Assembly (NCBI GenBank): GCA_030760725.1
Contig: JASWHV010000004.1
Location: 53,535,136 to 53,599,135 of the forward strand
DNA length: 64,000 nucleotides
Reading direction: 5' to 3'
Source: Neostapfia colusana
Taxonomy: Eukaryota > Streptophyta > Magnoliopsida > Poales > Poaceae
Under the pieces are notes generated by a model. That model had not been told where the DNA came from, searched no databases, and saw nothing but the letters and a program-made list of their open reading frames with translations. Position 1 is the stretch's first letter; each line of letters starts with the position of its first letter. Position numbers and translations under genes: made by a program. Of the stretch, positions 43,649-54,519 are shown in pieces.

Positions 43649-45024
43649 CAGAACAAGCTCAGGAAGCTATCTACGACGAACTGCAGCAACAAGGTTTTGA
43701 GAATCAAGAACAACCGGAACCGCAAGAACAAGGCAAGTGCTCATTGACCATGTTGATCCTATGTTTTGGGTAAGACTGTTTTGATTTGCGAAAAGGTGTG
43801 CGTACTGAGTCAAACATGATGGGGAACCCTTTTGTAGGAGTTTAATAGTTTTGATTAAACCACCCTTGTCGCCTGGGAAGTTTATGAGTCGGGTATGGTT
43901 TTTGCTTTATGCTTCGCTGAGTCCATGGGATTGGGAAGCGAGATACATAGCTAACTGCACTCGTATTGATAAAAAAGAAACTGATGTTAATAATGAACAT
44001 GGATAGGGGGAGATCTAAGCAAGCCTGGGTTTGTGATTGAGGTAGCACGAGATGGTGGTTTTGCTTGCCGTAGATCTAAGGACCGGTTCATGCATGCACA
44101 TGCCAGGATAACAGTGCCACCACAAGGCCAAGTATGGGTGCGGCTTAGCTGAGTAATTAGGTAAGTTGCTAGAGTGTTATGGATTGTGGAAGGCGCGGGG
44201 AATGGGAGTCGAGTGAGGACTGCCCTGGGAACTGCATGGCACAAGAGGGGGCCCGTGGGTGGGAGAATTGGAGATTCTAGCCTGCCGGTGAAACCTTAGT
44301 GAGTCCATACATCTGGTAACCCCTTTGTAAAGGCTATTTTGTGATCTCTTGACCATACACCAACGGTTGTGTACTGGTATAATGGAGGTTCTGCAGTCAC
44401 CGACGGGTGACGAAATCACAAACTTGTGGGTAAAGAGGTGCAAACTCTGCAGAGTTATTAAAACTATCATGATAGCAGAGCTTACGGTCACAAGCACCTG
44501 GCTAAACTGCCATGATTAGATGGGATGTTTACTGGGATGGTTATTGGAATGGTTATTGGGAAGGTTCTTGGTTGTGGATATTGATTATGGTTTGTTTTGG
44601 GACTGTGGAGTCCGGGAGGTGAGATGGTTGCATGACTAGTGGGTCATGACATGAGATTAGTCTCAGTACGAGACGAGGTTGTTTTATGAGATGGGATGGT
44701 AGCGGATACGAGGAGGTATTCGTGAGAATGAGTAAAGGATTGGTTAATGTTCGGATGGAACACGGGAAGTGATGGAGGTATGTTGGTAATTTAATACATG
44801 CTGGGACTATATTCATCTAAAGTTAACTCGCTGTTTTATCATGATTTTATAAATTTGCTTTTCTGCAAATAAGCCTTCTATACCTACCTTGTTTATGAGC
44901 TGCATATCATGTGTTATTCCCGCACTTGCTGAGTACATCATTGTGCTCAAACTTGCATTATTATTTTTTTTCAACAGCAAGAAAAGACTACTATGAAGAC
45001 CGAGTAGAGCATTATGGCGTGTGA
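43649..45024 (+). other. Candidate spliced small ORF in D 5' LTR (exons 43649-43732 and 44978-45024)
   Basis: The 84-nt block after CTACATAG carries the YDELQQQGFE motif and ends AAG|GCAAGTG. The 47-nt block after TTTTTTTTCAACAG continues in phase (DYYEDRVEHYGV) to TGA. Relative to A the second block lacks one codon, keeping the frame. Introns inferred: 43345-43648 (GT-AG) and 43733-44977 (GC-AG). No in-frame ATG is seen upstream. Confidence 0.5.
44930..44949 (+). other. Conserved hairpin upstream of AG acceptor (D 5' LTR)
   Basis: TGAGTAC pairs with GTGCTCA (one G-U pair) around ATCATT, 28 nt before the acceptor. The 3' LTR copy is at 52808-52827. Confidence 0.6.
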
Positions 45025-45326
45025 TCTGTTCTCAACCTTGCCTGCGAAGGGAGTAGAGATGGAGCCACTTCTTCTTAGTTTTGCTTCCGCATTAGTTTTT
45101 GCTTCCACATTTAAATAAGGACTTCCGCTGCATAGAAATAAGACTTCCGCTGTAAGCATGAGTCCAAGACTCATGAGGTGATTGTAATAAACTCTGTTAT
45201 TCGTGATAATATATAATCTGAATTCAGTTTGTGGAATGTATGTGTATGTGTGATGAACATCCTGGGCACACATATGCATTAGTTCTCGGTTCCGTGGATT
45301 TCCACAGAATTGAGGGCGTCACAGAT

Positions 45327-45339
45327 TGGTATCAGAGCC
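45327..45339 (+). promoter_or_regulatory. D primer-binding site (tRNA-iMet)
   Basis: TGGTATCAGAGCC lies 3 nt after the LTR. A second, degenerate copy (TGATATTAGAGCC) lies 56 bp downstream at 45383-45395. Confidence 0.93.
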
Positions 45340-45395
45340 ACGGGTTGACAGTAGGTTACATGCCTAGATAGAAACCTTAGATTGATATTAGAGCC

Positions 45396-45762
45396 ACGGG
45401 TTAACAGCAAGTTACACCCCTGAATAGGAGTCATAGGTAGCTAAGCCACACTGACCAAAGGAAGCATCCTAGGGTGAATAACTTAGATTGGCCTTGAAAC
45501 TACCTTGACATAGGAAACCATCCTTGAATAGGAAGTTGAGTGGGCCCTTGTGATGATTATTTATATGTGCTTAGTGTGAGTTGTGGGACGTCTCAAAAAC
45601 GTTGCCCATATCCACACGTAAGAAGAAGGAGGTGTGAGATGTTTCGGCACTTGCTCACATCCTCATAAGGTCTAATATATAGTCCAACTCACCTTGATGC
45701 ATATAGTTGAAAGAACCTACCTAACCTTCTAATCTTCTATTCCGTTTCGTTCTCTGTAACAG
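45396..45762 (+). other. D leader
   Basis: Non-coding leader with no conserved ORF. It ends in a pyrimidine-rich tract and AACAG directly before the gag ATG. Confidence 0.65.
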
Positions 45763-46977
45763 ATGGTGACAGGAAATTCCAGCCGAAGGAACGTCCAGGA
45801 AGATGACCACGAGGAAGTTCCTGCTAACCCCGGAGCTGGCGAAAACAACCTCGAAAGGTTGATGGCCATGCAAAACCAGCTTATGCAAACCATGATCCAA
45901 ACTTTGGGTCAGTTGCAGGCCAACCAACACCCCGTTCCGGCACCACCACCACCACCACCGCCGGCTCATAACAGGTTGGGAGAGTTCATGAGGACTCGAC
46001 CACCCACCTTTGCTCAAGCAAGCGATCCAATGGAGGCCGATGATTGGTTGAAATCCATGGAGAAGAAGCTTGCCATTGTTCAGTGCAACGACCGAGAGAA
46101 GGTTCTCTTTGCGTCGCACCAACTGATGGGAGCAGCTGCTGACTGGTGGGATGCCTTGAGCAACGCCCATGCCAACCCGGAGACAATCACTTGGACTGAG
46201 TTCAAGGAAAGTTTCCGCTCCCACTACATCCCTGTTGGCATAATGATGCTCAAGAGGCAGGAGTTTGAAGGTCTCCGCCAAGGGCAGAAAAGTGTGAACG
46301 AATACCTCAACAAGTTCATACAACTGTCCCGGTATGCCCCCGAAGATGTCAACTCAGATCAGAGGAAGCAGTACCTGTTCATGAGAGGGTTGAACAATGA
46401 GATCCAAGTTCAGCTCCTCAACAATGACTACGTAAGCTTCCAGAAGCTGGTTGATAAGGCTATTGTGGTGGAAAATAAGATCCGAGAGATCGAGCGAGAG
46501 TGCAAAAGGAAGATGCCGTACCAGCCCCAAGGGAGCAACGTACGACCTAGGTACATGCCCCCTGCACCGCAGTATGGATCGACCACTCCTACGAACCGCC
46601 CTGGTCAGCCACCACAGCAACGGTTCGTTGCACCGGCACCTCGTGTGCCCATGTCTCCTGCGCCCCGGCCTAACGATGGCGCTCCTGTTCAAAACCCCCG
46701 CCCCAACATACCTGCTGCCATAGGCAACAGGGCATGCTTTGCATGCGGGGAAGTAGACCACTTTGCTAACCAGTGCCCGAAGCGAGGCGCTGGACAGCAA
46801 GGTAACGTGCCCAAGCAGAACCAGCAACCAAACGGAGGGGACAACCAAGGGAACCGTGGACCGCGGAACTATGCTCGTGGTCACGTTAACCATGTCACTG
46901 CTGAGGAAGCACAACAGGCTGAGGACATTGCAATTGGTATGTTCCTTGCCAACTCCAACCCAGCCACCATTTTATTT
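45763..46977 (+). CDS. D gag (N-terminal part of gag-pol; gag itself intact)
   Basis: The ATG at 45763 (MVTGN) aligns with the starts of A and B. The frame is open through all of gag and into protease (to 47136). Core motifs are NNLERLMAMQNQLMQTMIQT, ADWWDALSNAHANPETITW and VNEYLNKFIQLSRYAPED. A Pro-rich linker follows, then the zinc knuckle CFACGEVDHFANQC at 46735-46776. Gag would assemble the cytoplasmic particle and bind RNA. As the gag segment is uninterrupted it could still be translated, though the downstream polyprotein is broken. Gag and pol are one frame in this clade. Confidence 0.88.
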
Positions 46978-48692
46978 GATTCCGGAGCATCACATTCCTT
47001 CGTATCATCCAAATATGTTGCCAAACATCATCTACTCGTATCCCACTTAGAATGTGCTATGTCAGTTAATTCTCCCGGAGGAGAAATGAGGACTAATATA
47101 GTATGTTCTAAAGTAAGCCTTAAAATAAGGGGGTAGGCTTCCTTGCCAACCTTATTGTCTTGGACTTCCACGGAATTGACATCATACTCGGAATGGACTG
47201 GTTAAGCAAGCACAAAGGAGTAATCCAATGCGCTGAGAAAAGCGTGCAGTTGACAAACGAACACGGTATCCGTGTCGAGTTTGAGTCAGCCCAGCAAGCA
47301 ACCGAACGGGCGGATTTGAACCATGTTGAAGGAGTAGCATTGGACAACATCCCAGCGGTTCAGGAATTTTCGGATGTGTTCCCAGAAGAACTTCCAGGTA
47401 TGCCACCTGACCGGGACATCGAGTTTGCCATAGATTTGGTACCTGGGACTGCACCTATAGCTAAGAGACCATATAGGATGCCCGTCAACGAGTTAGTCGA
47501 ACTCAAGAAGCAAATTCAAGAACAGTTGGAGAAGGGTTTTATCCATCCAAGCTCGTCACCATGGTGAGCTCCGGTACTCTTCGTGGACAAGAAGGACGGA
47601 ACCCAAAGAATGTGCGTGGACTACAGGTCTCTCAACGAGGTAACAATCAAGAATAAATACCCTCTGCCCCGTATAGAGGATCTGTTCGATCAAATGAAAG
47701 GAGCCCAAGTGTTCTCCAAGATTGATCTTCGGTCGGGATATTTCCAGCTGAAGATTAAGCCCTCCGATATACCTAAGACAGCCTTTTGGACGCGGTATGG
47801 TTCATATGAATATACCGTTATGTCTTTTGGATTGACGAATGCACCCGCATACTTCATGTACCTTATGAATAAGGTTTTCATGGAGAACTTGGACAAGTTC
47901 GTCATGGTTTTCATCGACGACATTATGGTTTATTCAAAAAGTGAGGAGGAGCATGAAGAACATCTGAGATTGACCTTACAGAAGCTGCGCGAGCATCAAT
48001 TGTATGCCAAGCTCAACAAGTGTCAATTTTGGCTTAAGGAAATATCTTTCCTAGGCCACATCATCTCCAAGGAAGGGGTATCGGTTGATCCTGGAAAGGT
48101 GAGGGATGTTCTAAAGTGGGACCAACCGAAGAGCGTGAGGGATATTCGAAGTTTCCTTGGGATGGCAGGATACTATCGGCGCTTCATTAAAGACTTCTCC
48201 AAGATAGCAAAACCTATGACGGAGTTGTTAATGAGGGGGAAAGTCTTTCAATGGACACAAGCCTGCCAAGAAAGTTTTGAGGAGCTCAAGAAAAGGCTAA
48301 CCACGGCACCAGTTCTGGTATTGCTAGACGTAAGCAAGAGCTTTGACATATATTGTGACGCATCCAGACAAGGGCTCGGATGTGTACTCATGCAGGAAGG
48401 ACAAGTGGTAGCCTATGCCTCACGACAATTAAAGAAGCACGAGCTTAACTATCCTACGCACGACTTGGAGTTAGCAGCTGGGGTGCATGGATTGAAGATT
48501 TGGAGACATTATATCCTTGGTCATCGATGTGAGATCTATACGGATCATAAAAGCCTCAAGTACATATTTACACAAACAGACTTGAATTTGAGGCAACGTC
48601 GATGGTTAGAACTTATAAAGGATTATGATGTGGGAATCAACTACCACCCCGGGAAGGCCAATATAGTAGCTGACGCATTGAGCAGAAAGTGA
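46978..48692 (+). pseudogene. D protease, reverse transcriptase and RNase H (one frameshift, one internal stop)
   Basis: Protease DSGASHSF is at 46978. A G is missing from a G-run near 47130 (A and B have one more), shifting the frame. TGA at 47565-47567 replaces the Gly after SSPW. RT: VDYRSLNEVTIKNKYPLP, SFGLTNAPAYFMYLMNK and FIDD at 47910-47921, then VDPGKVRDVLKWDQP and GMAGYYRRFIKDFSKIA. RNase H: DASRQGLGC, DLELAA, TDHKSL and DALSRK, ending at a TGA (48690-48692) where A has Gly. Apart from these changes all catalytic residues are present. Confidence 0.93.
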
Positions 48693-50261
48693 GCATGCCA
48701 CCAACTCACGGTTTGGGAGCTACCACCCGAACTACGTAAGGAGTCCGAACGGTTACACCTCGGATTCTTGAATAACATGGAAATAATGGAGATCCACTCC
48801 TCATTGGAGCAAGAAATAAGGAAGGGCCAAGAAACAGACGAGGAGATCAAGGAGATCAAGGAATGAATCCGACAAGGGATAGAGAAGGATTTCAAAGAGG
48901 ATAAAAAGGGTACGCTTTGGCTAGGAAAAAGGATTTGTGTGCCAAACCTAAGGCACCTTCGCGACATGATATTAAGGGAGGCACATGATTCACCCTATTC
49001 CATACATCCAGGGAGCACCAAAATGTATAAGGACTTGAAAACTTGCTATTGGTGGGATGGTATGAAGAGGGATATAGCCGAATACGTTGCCCTATGCGAC
49101 ACATGCCAACGGGTGAAAGCTGAACATCAAAAACCCGCTGGATTGTTGCAACCGTTGAAAATACCTGAATGGAAATGGGAGGACATCAGTATGGACTTCA
49201 TCATCGGATTGCCACGTACTCAGTCAGGATATGACTCCATCTGGGTCATTGTGGACCGGTTAACAAAAACCGCCCATTTTCTTCCGGTAAAAACCAGTTA
49301 CAACGTTGCACAATTGGCAGAATTGTACATGGAGCAGATCGTGTGCCGTCACGGAGTTCCGAAGAAGATAGTCTCCGATCGAGGTTCTCAGTTTACCTCT
49401 AGATTCTGGAGGAAGCTGCAGAAAGCCATGGGTACACGACTGGATTTTAGCTCCGCCTATCACCCACAAACAGATGGGCAAACCGAAAGGACGAACCAAA
49501 TTTTGGAGGACATGTTGAGAGCTTGCGCCTTGAAACGTGGGCGTAGTTGGGATAGGAGTTTACCGTATGCCGAGTTCTCCTATAACAACAGCTATCAAGC
49601 TAGCTTGAAGATGTCGCCTTTCGAAGCCTTATATGGTAGACGGTGTAGAACGCCACTGTTCTGGAACGAAACTGGAGAGAACCAGGTGTTTGGACCCGAA
49701 GTACTACAAGAAGCTGAAAAGCAAGTCCAAACGATACGGGAAAACTTAATGGCTGCTCAGTCACGACAGAAAGGTTATGCGGACAATAGCCGTAGGAAGT
49801 TGACCTTTGAAGTAGGAGACTTCGTATACCTTAAGGTATCACCTATCCGAGGCCAACGACGTTTTAACGTCAAAGGCAAGCTAGCACCTCGCTACATCAG
49901 ACCATTTAAGATTCTGGACAAGCGAGGAGAAGTAGCCTATCAACTAGAGCTCCCAAACCACCTCTCTGACGTACATGACGTGTTTCATGTATCCCAGCTC
50001 AAGAAGTGCTTGAGAATGCCAGAGGAACAAGTGTCAATGGGAGAACTTGAACTTCAAGAGGACCTGACCTACGCAGAACACCCTGTCCGAATATTGGACG
50101 CAAAGGAAAGGGTCACCCGAAACAAGGTGGTTCGATGGTGCAAGGTACAATGGAGCCATCACACTGAAGCTGAAGCCACATGGGAGCGAGAAGAGGATAT
50201 CAAGGCAGAATTTCCCCATCTATTTTCTACTAACGAATCTCGAGGACGAGATTCAATTTAA
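48693..50261 (+). pseudogene. D integrase with chromodomain (one upstream stop, core open)
   Basis: A TGA near 48864-48866 interrupts the linker. From 48939 the frame is open for 440 codons. It carries the H-H-C-C zinc domain (HDSPYSIHPGSTKMYKD through CDTCQRVKAEH) and the DDE core (MDFIIGLPRTQSGYDSIW, SDRGSQFTSRFWRKL, HPQTDGQTERTNQ). A GPF/SQLKK C-terminal module and the chromodomain-like VRWCKVQWSHHTEAEATW (about 50120-50190) follow. The stop is at 50259-50261. A chromodomain of this type is thought to steer insertion to heterochromatin. Confidence 0.93.
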
Positions 50262-50274
50262 GGGGGGGTAGATT
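50255..50274 (+). other. D polypurine tract
   Basis: AATTTAAGGGGGGGTAGATT directly precedes the 3' LTR and overlaps the end of the integrase frame. Confidence 0.92.
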
Positions 50275-53201
50275 TGTGACACCCTCATCTCGAGTGTCAG
50301 CATATGATCATGTGTTATGAAGAAGAAAACATTTTAGGAAAAGGAGGAACAATGACAAAGGATATCCAACAAAGCTTTCAGAGAGCACCGAAGGCAACTT
50401 CCGCGGCCAGCAGGCCACGTGGCGTGTTCGGAGCTCGCCCCTGCAAGGTGAATAGAGGTTCGCCTCTAAACTGGCTACGTGGAAGGCTCGGGGGACACAT
50501 CCGCAATTGGAAAAGGGTCCGACCCTGCGGGACACGTGTTGCCCACGGAGCTAGCCTCTGCGGAAGAAGCAAAGGCATTTCCGGAGGACACGTGTCATCC
50601 CCGGAGCTAGTCCTCGCGGAAATAAGAGAGCCAGTCGCGGGGGATACGTGTCAATCTCGGAGCTCATCTCAGAGAAGTCTGGATCTATCGAACACGTGTC
50701 GCCACCGGAGCTTATCACCGGAAGGTCCGTTGCAGCTAAACACGTGTCGACCTCGGGGCATGTCCCTGAGGAAAGGAGAGCGGAAAAACCGGCACCCACA
50801 CGTGGCGTGCGTGGAGCTCGTCTCCGAAGAAGAGGGAGGTCTCACAGGTGACACGCGGCACAACCGGAGCTCGTCCCTGCGGGAGAAGAGATACCAGGCT
50901 CGGCAGGACACGTGGAGCTTCCGGAGCTCATCACCACGGAGGTAACGAGCCTGGAGCGGTTCTTACGCGTAAAGATATCGGTACGCAACGGAAACCGATC
51001 TAAACTCCACAATGTTATCGAAGATAAGACGTCAGGATCTAACAAGAATCTGAGTAAGACTCTTATTCGGGATCCAATCAGATTAGGACTCTTCTCTTCC
51101 TGATTATAAATAGAACCCAAAACCTCTGACCGAAACCACGAACTTCTCTTTCAACTCCTGAGCCGACGACTTAGAGCCCTAGCCCTAACTCGCCGAGCAA
51201 GACATCGCCGAAGCACAACAAGGGAGATCATCGGAGGAGAACCAAGCGGTCTGAGGAGGACCTCGAAGACAAGAAGAGAGCGAGGTAGGACTTCAATACC
51301 ACCTTACGACATCATGGTGTTCATCTCTTGCATCTGTTCTTCGATTCCTTTCGAACAAAAGCCTTTTCGTGGGCAGAATGCTCGATGATCAGTTTGATCT
51401 AAAGACAAGATCATCGCCACAATCATCTTTGATCTGAACACCTCTGTCCATGCAAGCCATGCAAGAACACGTACAGATCAATCTGATAAAACTAATCATA
51501 GGATAGCATGCATGTGCATCATCGCATCTAGTTTAAGGTTTATGATATTGATTGCTGTGAATCTTGTATGCGCGTAAATCCTACATAGCAGAACAAGCTC
51601 AGGAAGCTATCTACGACGAACTGCAGCAACAAGGTTTTGAGAATCAAGAACAACCGGAACCGCAAGAACAAGGCAAGTGCTCCTTGACCATGTTGATCTT
51701 ATGTTTTGGGTAAGACTGTTTTGATTTGCGAAAAGGTGTGCGTACTGAGTCAAACATGATGGTGAACCCTTTTGTAGGAGTTTAATAGTTTTGATTAAAC
51801 CACCCTTGTCGCCTGGGAAGTTTATGAGTCGGGTATGGTTTTTGCTTTATGCTTGAAACTGATGTTAATAATCAACATGGATCGGGGGAGATCTAAGCAA
51901 GCCTGGGTTTGTGATTGAGGTAGCACGAGATGGTGGTTTTGCTTGCCGTAGATCTAAGGAGCGGTTCATGCATGCACATGCCAGGATAACAGTGCCACCA
52001 CAAGGCCAAGTATGGGTGCAGCTTAGCTGAGTAATTAGGTAAGTTGCTAGAGTGTTATGGACTGTGGAAGGCGCGGGGAATGGGAGTCGAGTGAGGACTG
52101 CCCTGGGAACTGCATGGCACAAGAGGGGGCCCGTGGGTGGGAGAATTGGAGATTCTAGCCTGCCGGTGAAACCTTAGTGAGTCCATACATCTGGTAACCC
52201 CTTTGTAAAGGCTATTTTGTGATCTCTTGACCATACACCAACGGTTGTGTACTGGTATAATGGAGGTTCTGCAGTCACCGACGGGTGACGAAATCACAAA
52301 CTTGTGGGTAAAGAGGTGCAAACTCTGCAGAGTTATTAAAACTATCATGATAGCCGAGCTTACGGTCACAAGCACCTGGCTAAACTGCCATGATTAGATG
52401 GGATGTTTACTGGGATGGTTATTGGAATGGTTATTGGGATGGTTCTTGGTTGTGGATATTGATTATGGTTTGTTTTGGGACTGTGGAGTCCGGGAGGTGA
52501 GATGGTTGCATGACTAGTGGGTCATGACATGAGATTAGTCTCAGTACGAGACGAGGTTGTTTTATGAGATGGGATGGTAGCGGATACGAGGAGGTATTCA
52601 TGAGAATGAGTAAAGGATTGGTTAACGTTCGGATGGAACACAGGAAGTGATGGAGGTATGTTGGTAATTTAATACATGCTGGGACTATATTCATCTAAAG
52701 TTAACTCGCTGTTTTATCATGATTTTATAAATTTGCTTTTCTGCAAATAAGCCTTCTATACCTACCTTGTTTATGAGCTGCATATCATGTGTTATTCCCG
52801 CACTTGCTGAGTACATCATTGTGCTCAAACTTGCATTATTATTTTTTTTCAACAGCAAGAGAAGACTACTATGAAGACCGAGTAGAGCATTATGGCGTGT
52901 GATCTGTTCTCAACCTTGCCTGTGAAGGGAGTAGAGATGGAGCCACTTCTGCTTAGTTTTGCTTCCGCATTAGTTTTTGCTTCCACATTTAAATAAGGAC
53001 TTCCGCTGCATAGAAATAAGACTTCCGCTGTAAGCATGAGTCCAAGACACATGAGGTGATTGTAATAAACTCTGTTATTCGTGGTAATATATAATCTGAA
53101 TTCTGTTTGTGGAACGTATGTGTATGTGTGATGAACATCCTGGGCACACATATGCATTAGTTCTCGGTTCTGTGGATTTCCACAGAATTGAGGGCGTCAC
53201 A
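50275..53201 (+). repeat. D 3' LTR
   Basis: 2927 bp, colinear with 42335-45323. G-box array 50415-50935, TATA 51105-51111, hairpin 52808-52827. A deletion near 51855 accounts for most of the length difference. Confidence 0.95.
51589..52902 (+). other. Candidate spliced small ORF in D 3' LTR (exons 51589-51672 and 52856-52902)
   Basis: Same two blocks as the 5' LTR (84 and 47 nt) with intact GC donor and TTTTTTTTCAACAG acceptor. One codon differs (AAA to GAA in the second block) without breaking the frame. Confidence 0.48.
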
Positions 53202-53206
53202 AATTG

Positions 53207-54519
53207 AAGGTCTAGATTTTGATGAAACATTTTCTCCTGTTGCTAGATTAGAAGCTATAAGAATTTTATTAGCATTTGCTGCATCTAAAGGTTTCAAGTT
53301 ATATCAAATGGATGTTAAAAGTGCTTTTCTTAATGGCTACATAGAGGAGGAGGTTTATGTTAAGTAGCCACCGGGTTTTGAAAATCCAAACTTTCCTAAT
53401 CATGTTTACAAACTGTCCAAAGCCTTGTACGGTCTAAAACAAGCACCTAGAGCATGGTATGATAGGTTAAAAACATTCTTACTTGAAAAGGGGTTTACCA
53501 TGGGCAAGGTTGATAAAACTCTTTTTGTACTTAAGCATGGCAATGACTCATTATTCGTTCAAGTGTATGTGGATGATATTATCTTTGGTTGTTCTTCTCA
53601 TGATCTCGTGTCCAAGTTTTCAGCTATGATGAGTTCAGAATTTGAGATGAGTATGATGGGAGAACTCACATACTTTTTGGGGCTGCAAATCAAGTAAACA
53701 AAAGAAGGAACTTTTGTGCATCAAACTAAATATACAAAGGACCTTCTTAAGCGCTTCAACATGGACAAATGCAAGCCTCTTCGGACACCAATGGGAACAG
53801 CAACAACACTTGAACTTGACGAAGATGGTGACCCGGTCGATAAAAAAGAATACAGAAGTATGATTGGATCACTTTTGTATCTCACGGCGTCAAGACCAGA
53901 CATACAGTTCAGCGTATGTCCTTGTGCACGTTTTCAAGCTTCTCCACGTGCTTCACATCGCCAAGCCATCAAAAGGATTCTCAGGTACCTACATGGAACT
54001 CAAGAATTTGGCATTTTTCTTCCTTCTTCCTCAACTGTTTCTTTGAAAGCTTTTTCGGATGCTGATTTTGGGGGTTGTAGGATTGATAGGAAAAGTACTT
54101 CGGGTGCTTGTCATTTTCTTGGTAATTCACTTGTTGCTTGGTCCTCTAGAAAACAAAGTTAAGTTGCACAATCCACGGCCGAATCTGAATATGTAGCTGT
54201 GGCTAGCGCTTGGTCACAAATTCTTTGGATTGTTCAAACACTTAAGGACTATGGGGTTGATTTAGATAGTGTTCCACTGTTTTGTGATAACACTAGTGCA
54301 ATTTATATTGCTAAAAACCCCGTGAAACACTCTAGAACTAAGTACATTGACATTAGGTATCACTTTCTTCGTGATAATGTTGAAAAAGGAAACATTGTGC
54401 TTCACCATGTCGATACCGAACAACAATTGGCTGATATTTTTACAAAACCTTTGGATTTCACTCGTTTTTGTTTCATTCGTAGTGAAATAGGGGTTATGCA
54501 TCCTCATGGCTTAAATTGA
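53207..54519 (+). pseudogene. C2 reverse transcriptase (rest) and RNase H (broken)
   Basis: Resumes RT in frame across the D target site with DFDETFSPVARLEAIR and QMDVKSAFLNGYIEEEVYVK. A TAG at 53365-53367 stands for Gln before PPGFENPNFP. LYGLKQAPRAWYDRLK follows, with the catalytic YVDD at 53566-53577. TAA at 53695 and TAA at 54160 break the rest. RNase H has FSDADFGGCRIDRKSTSGA, STAESEYVAVASA and ADIFTKPLDFTRF. It ends at a TGA at 54517-54519. With 40469-42334 this makes a complete but dead copia pol. Confidence 0.92.

Larger units (their letters stand above)
42335..45323 (+). repeat. D 5' LTR
   Basis: 2989 bp. G-box array 42475-42990, TATAAAT 43165-43171, putative first donor AG|GTAGGA at 43345, exon-like block 43649-43732, GC donor 43733, hairpin 44930-44949, acceptor 44977, exon-like block 44978-45024. 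No other gene. Confidence 0.95.
42335..53201 (+). mobile_element. D: Tekay-like Ty3/gypsy chromovirus inserted in C2 RT; least decayed
   Basis: The LTRs (42335-45323, 50275-53201) carry TGTGAC/GTCACA ends and are flanked by AATTG at 42330-42334 and 53202-53206. Same family as A by LTR ends and pol. The LTRs are near-identical by eye except for a ~60-bp deletion near 51855 in the 3' copy. The polyprotein has only one frameshift and three in-frame stops. Because D lies within C2, which lies within C1, it is among the youngest insertions in the window. Confidence 0.96.
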
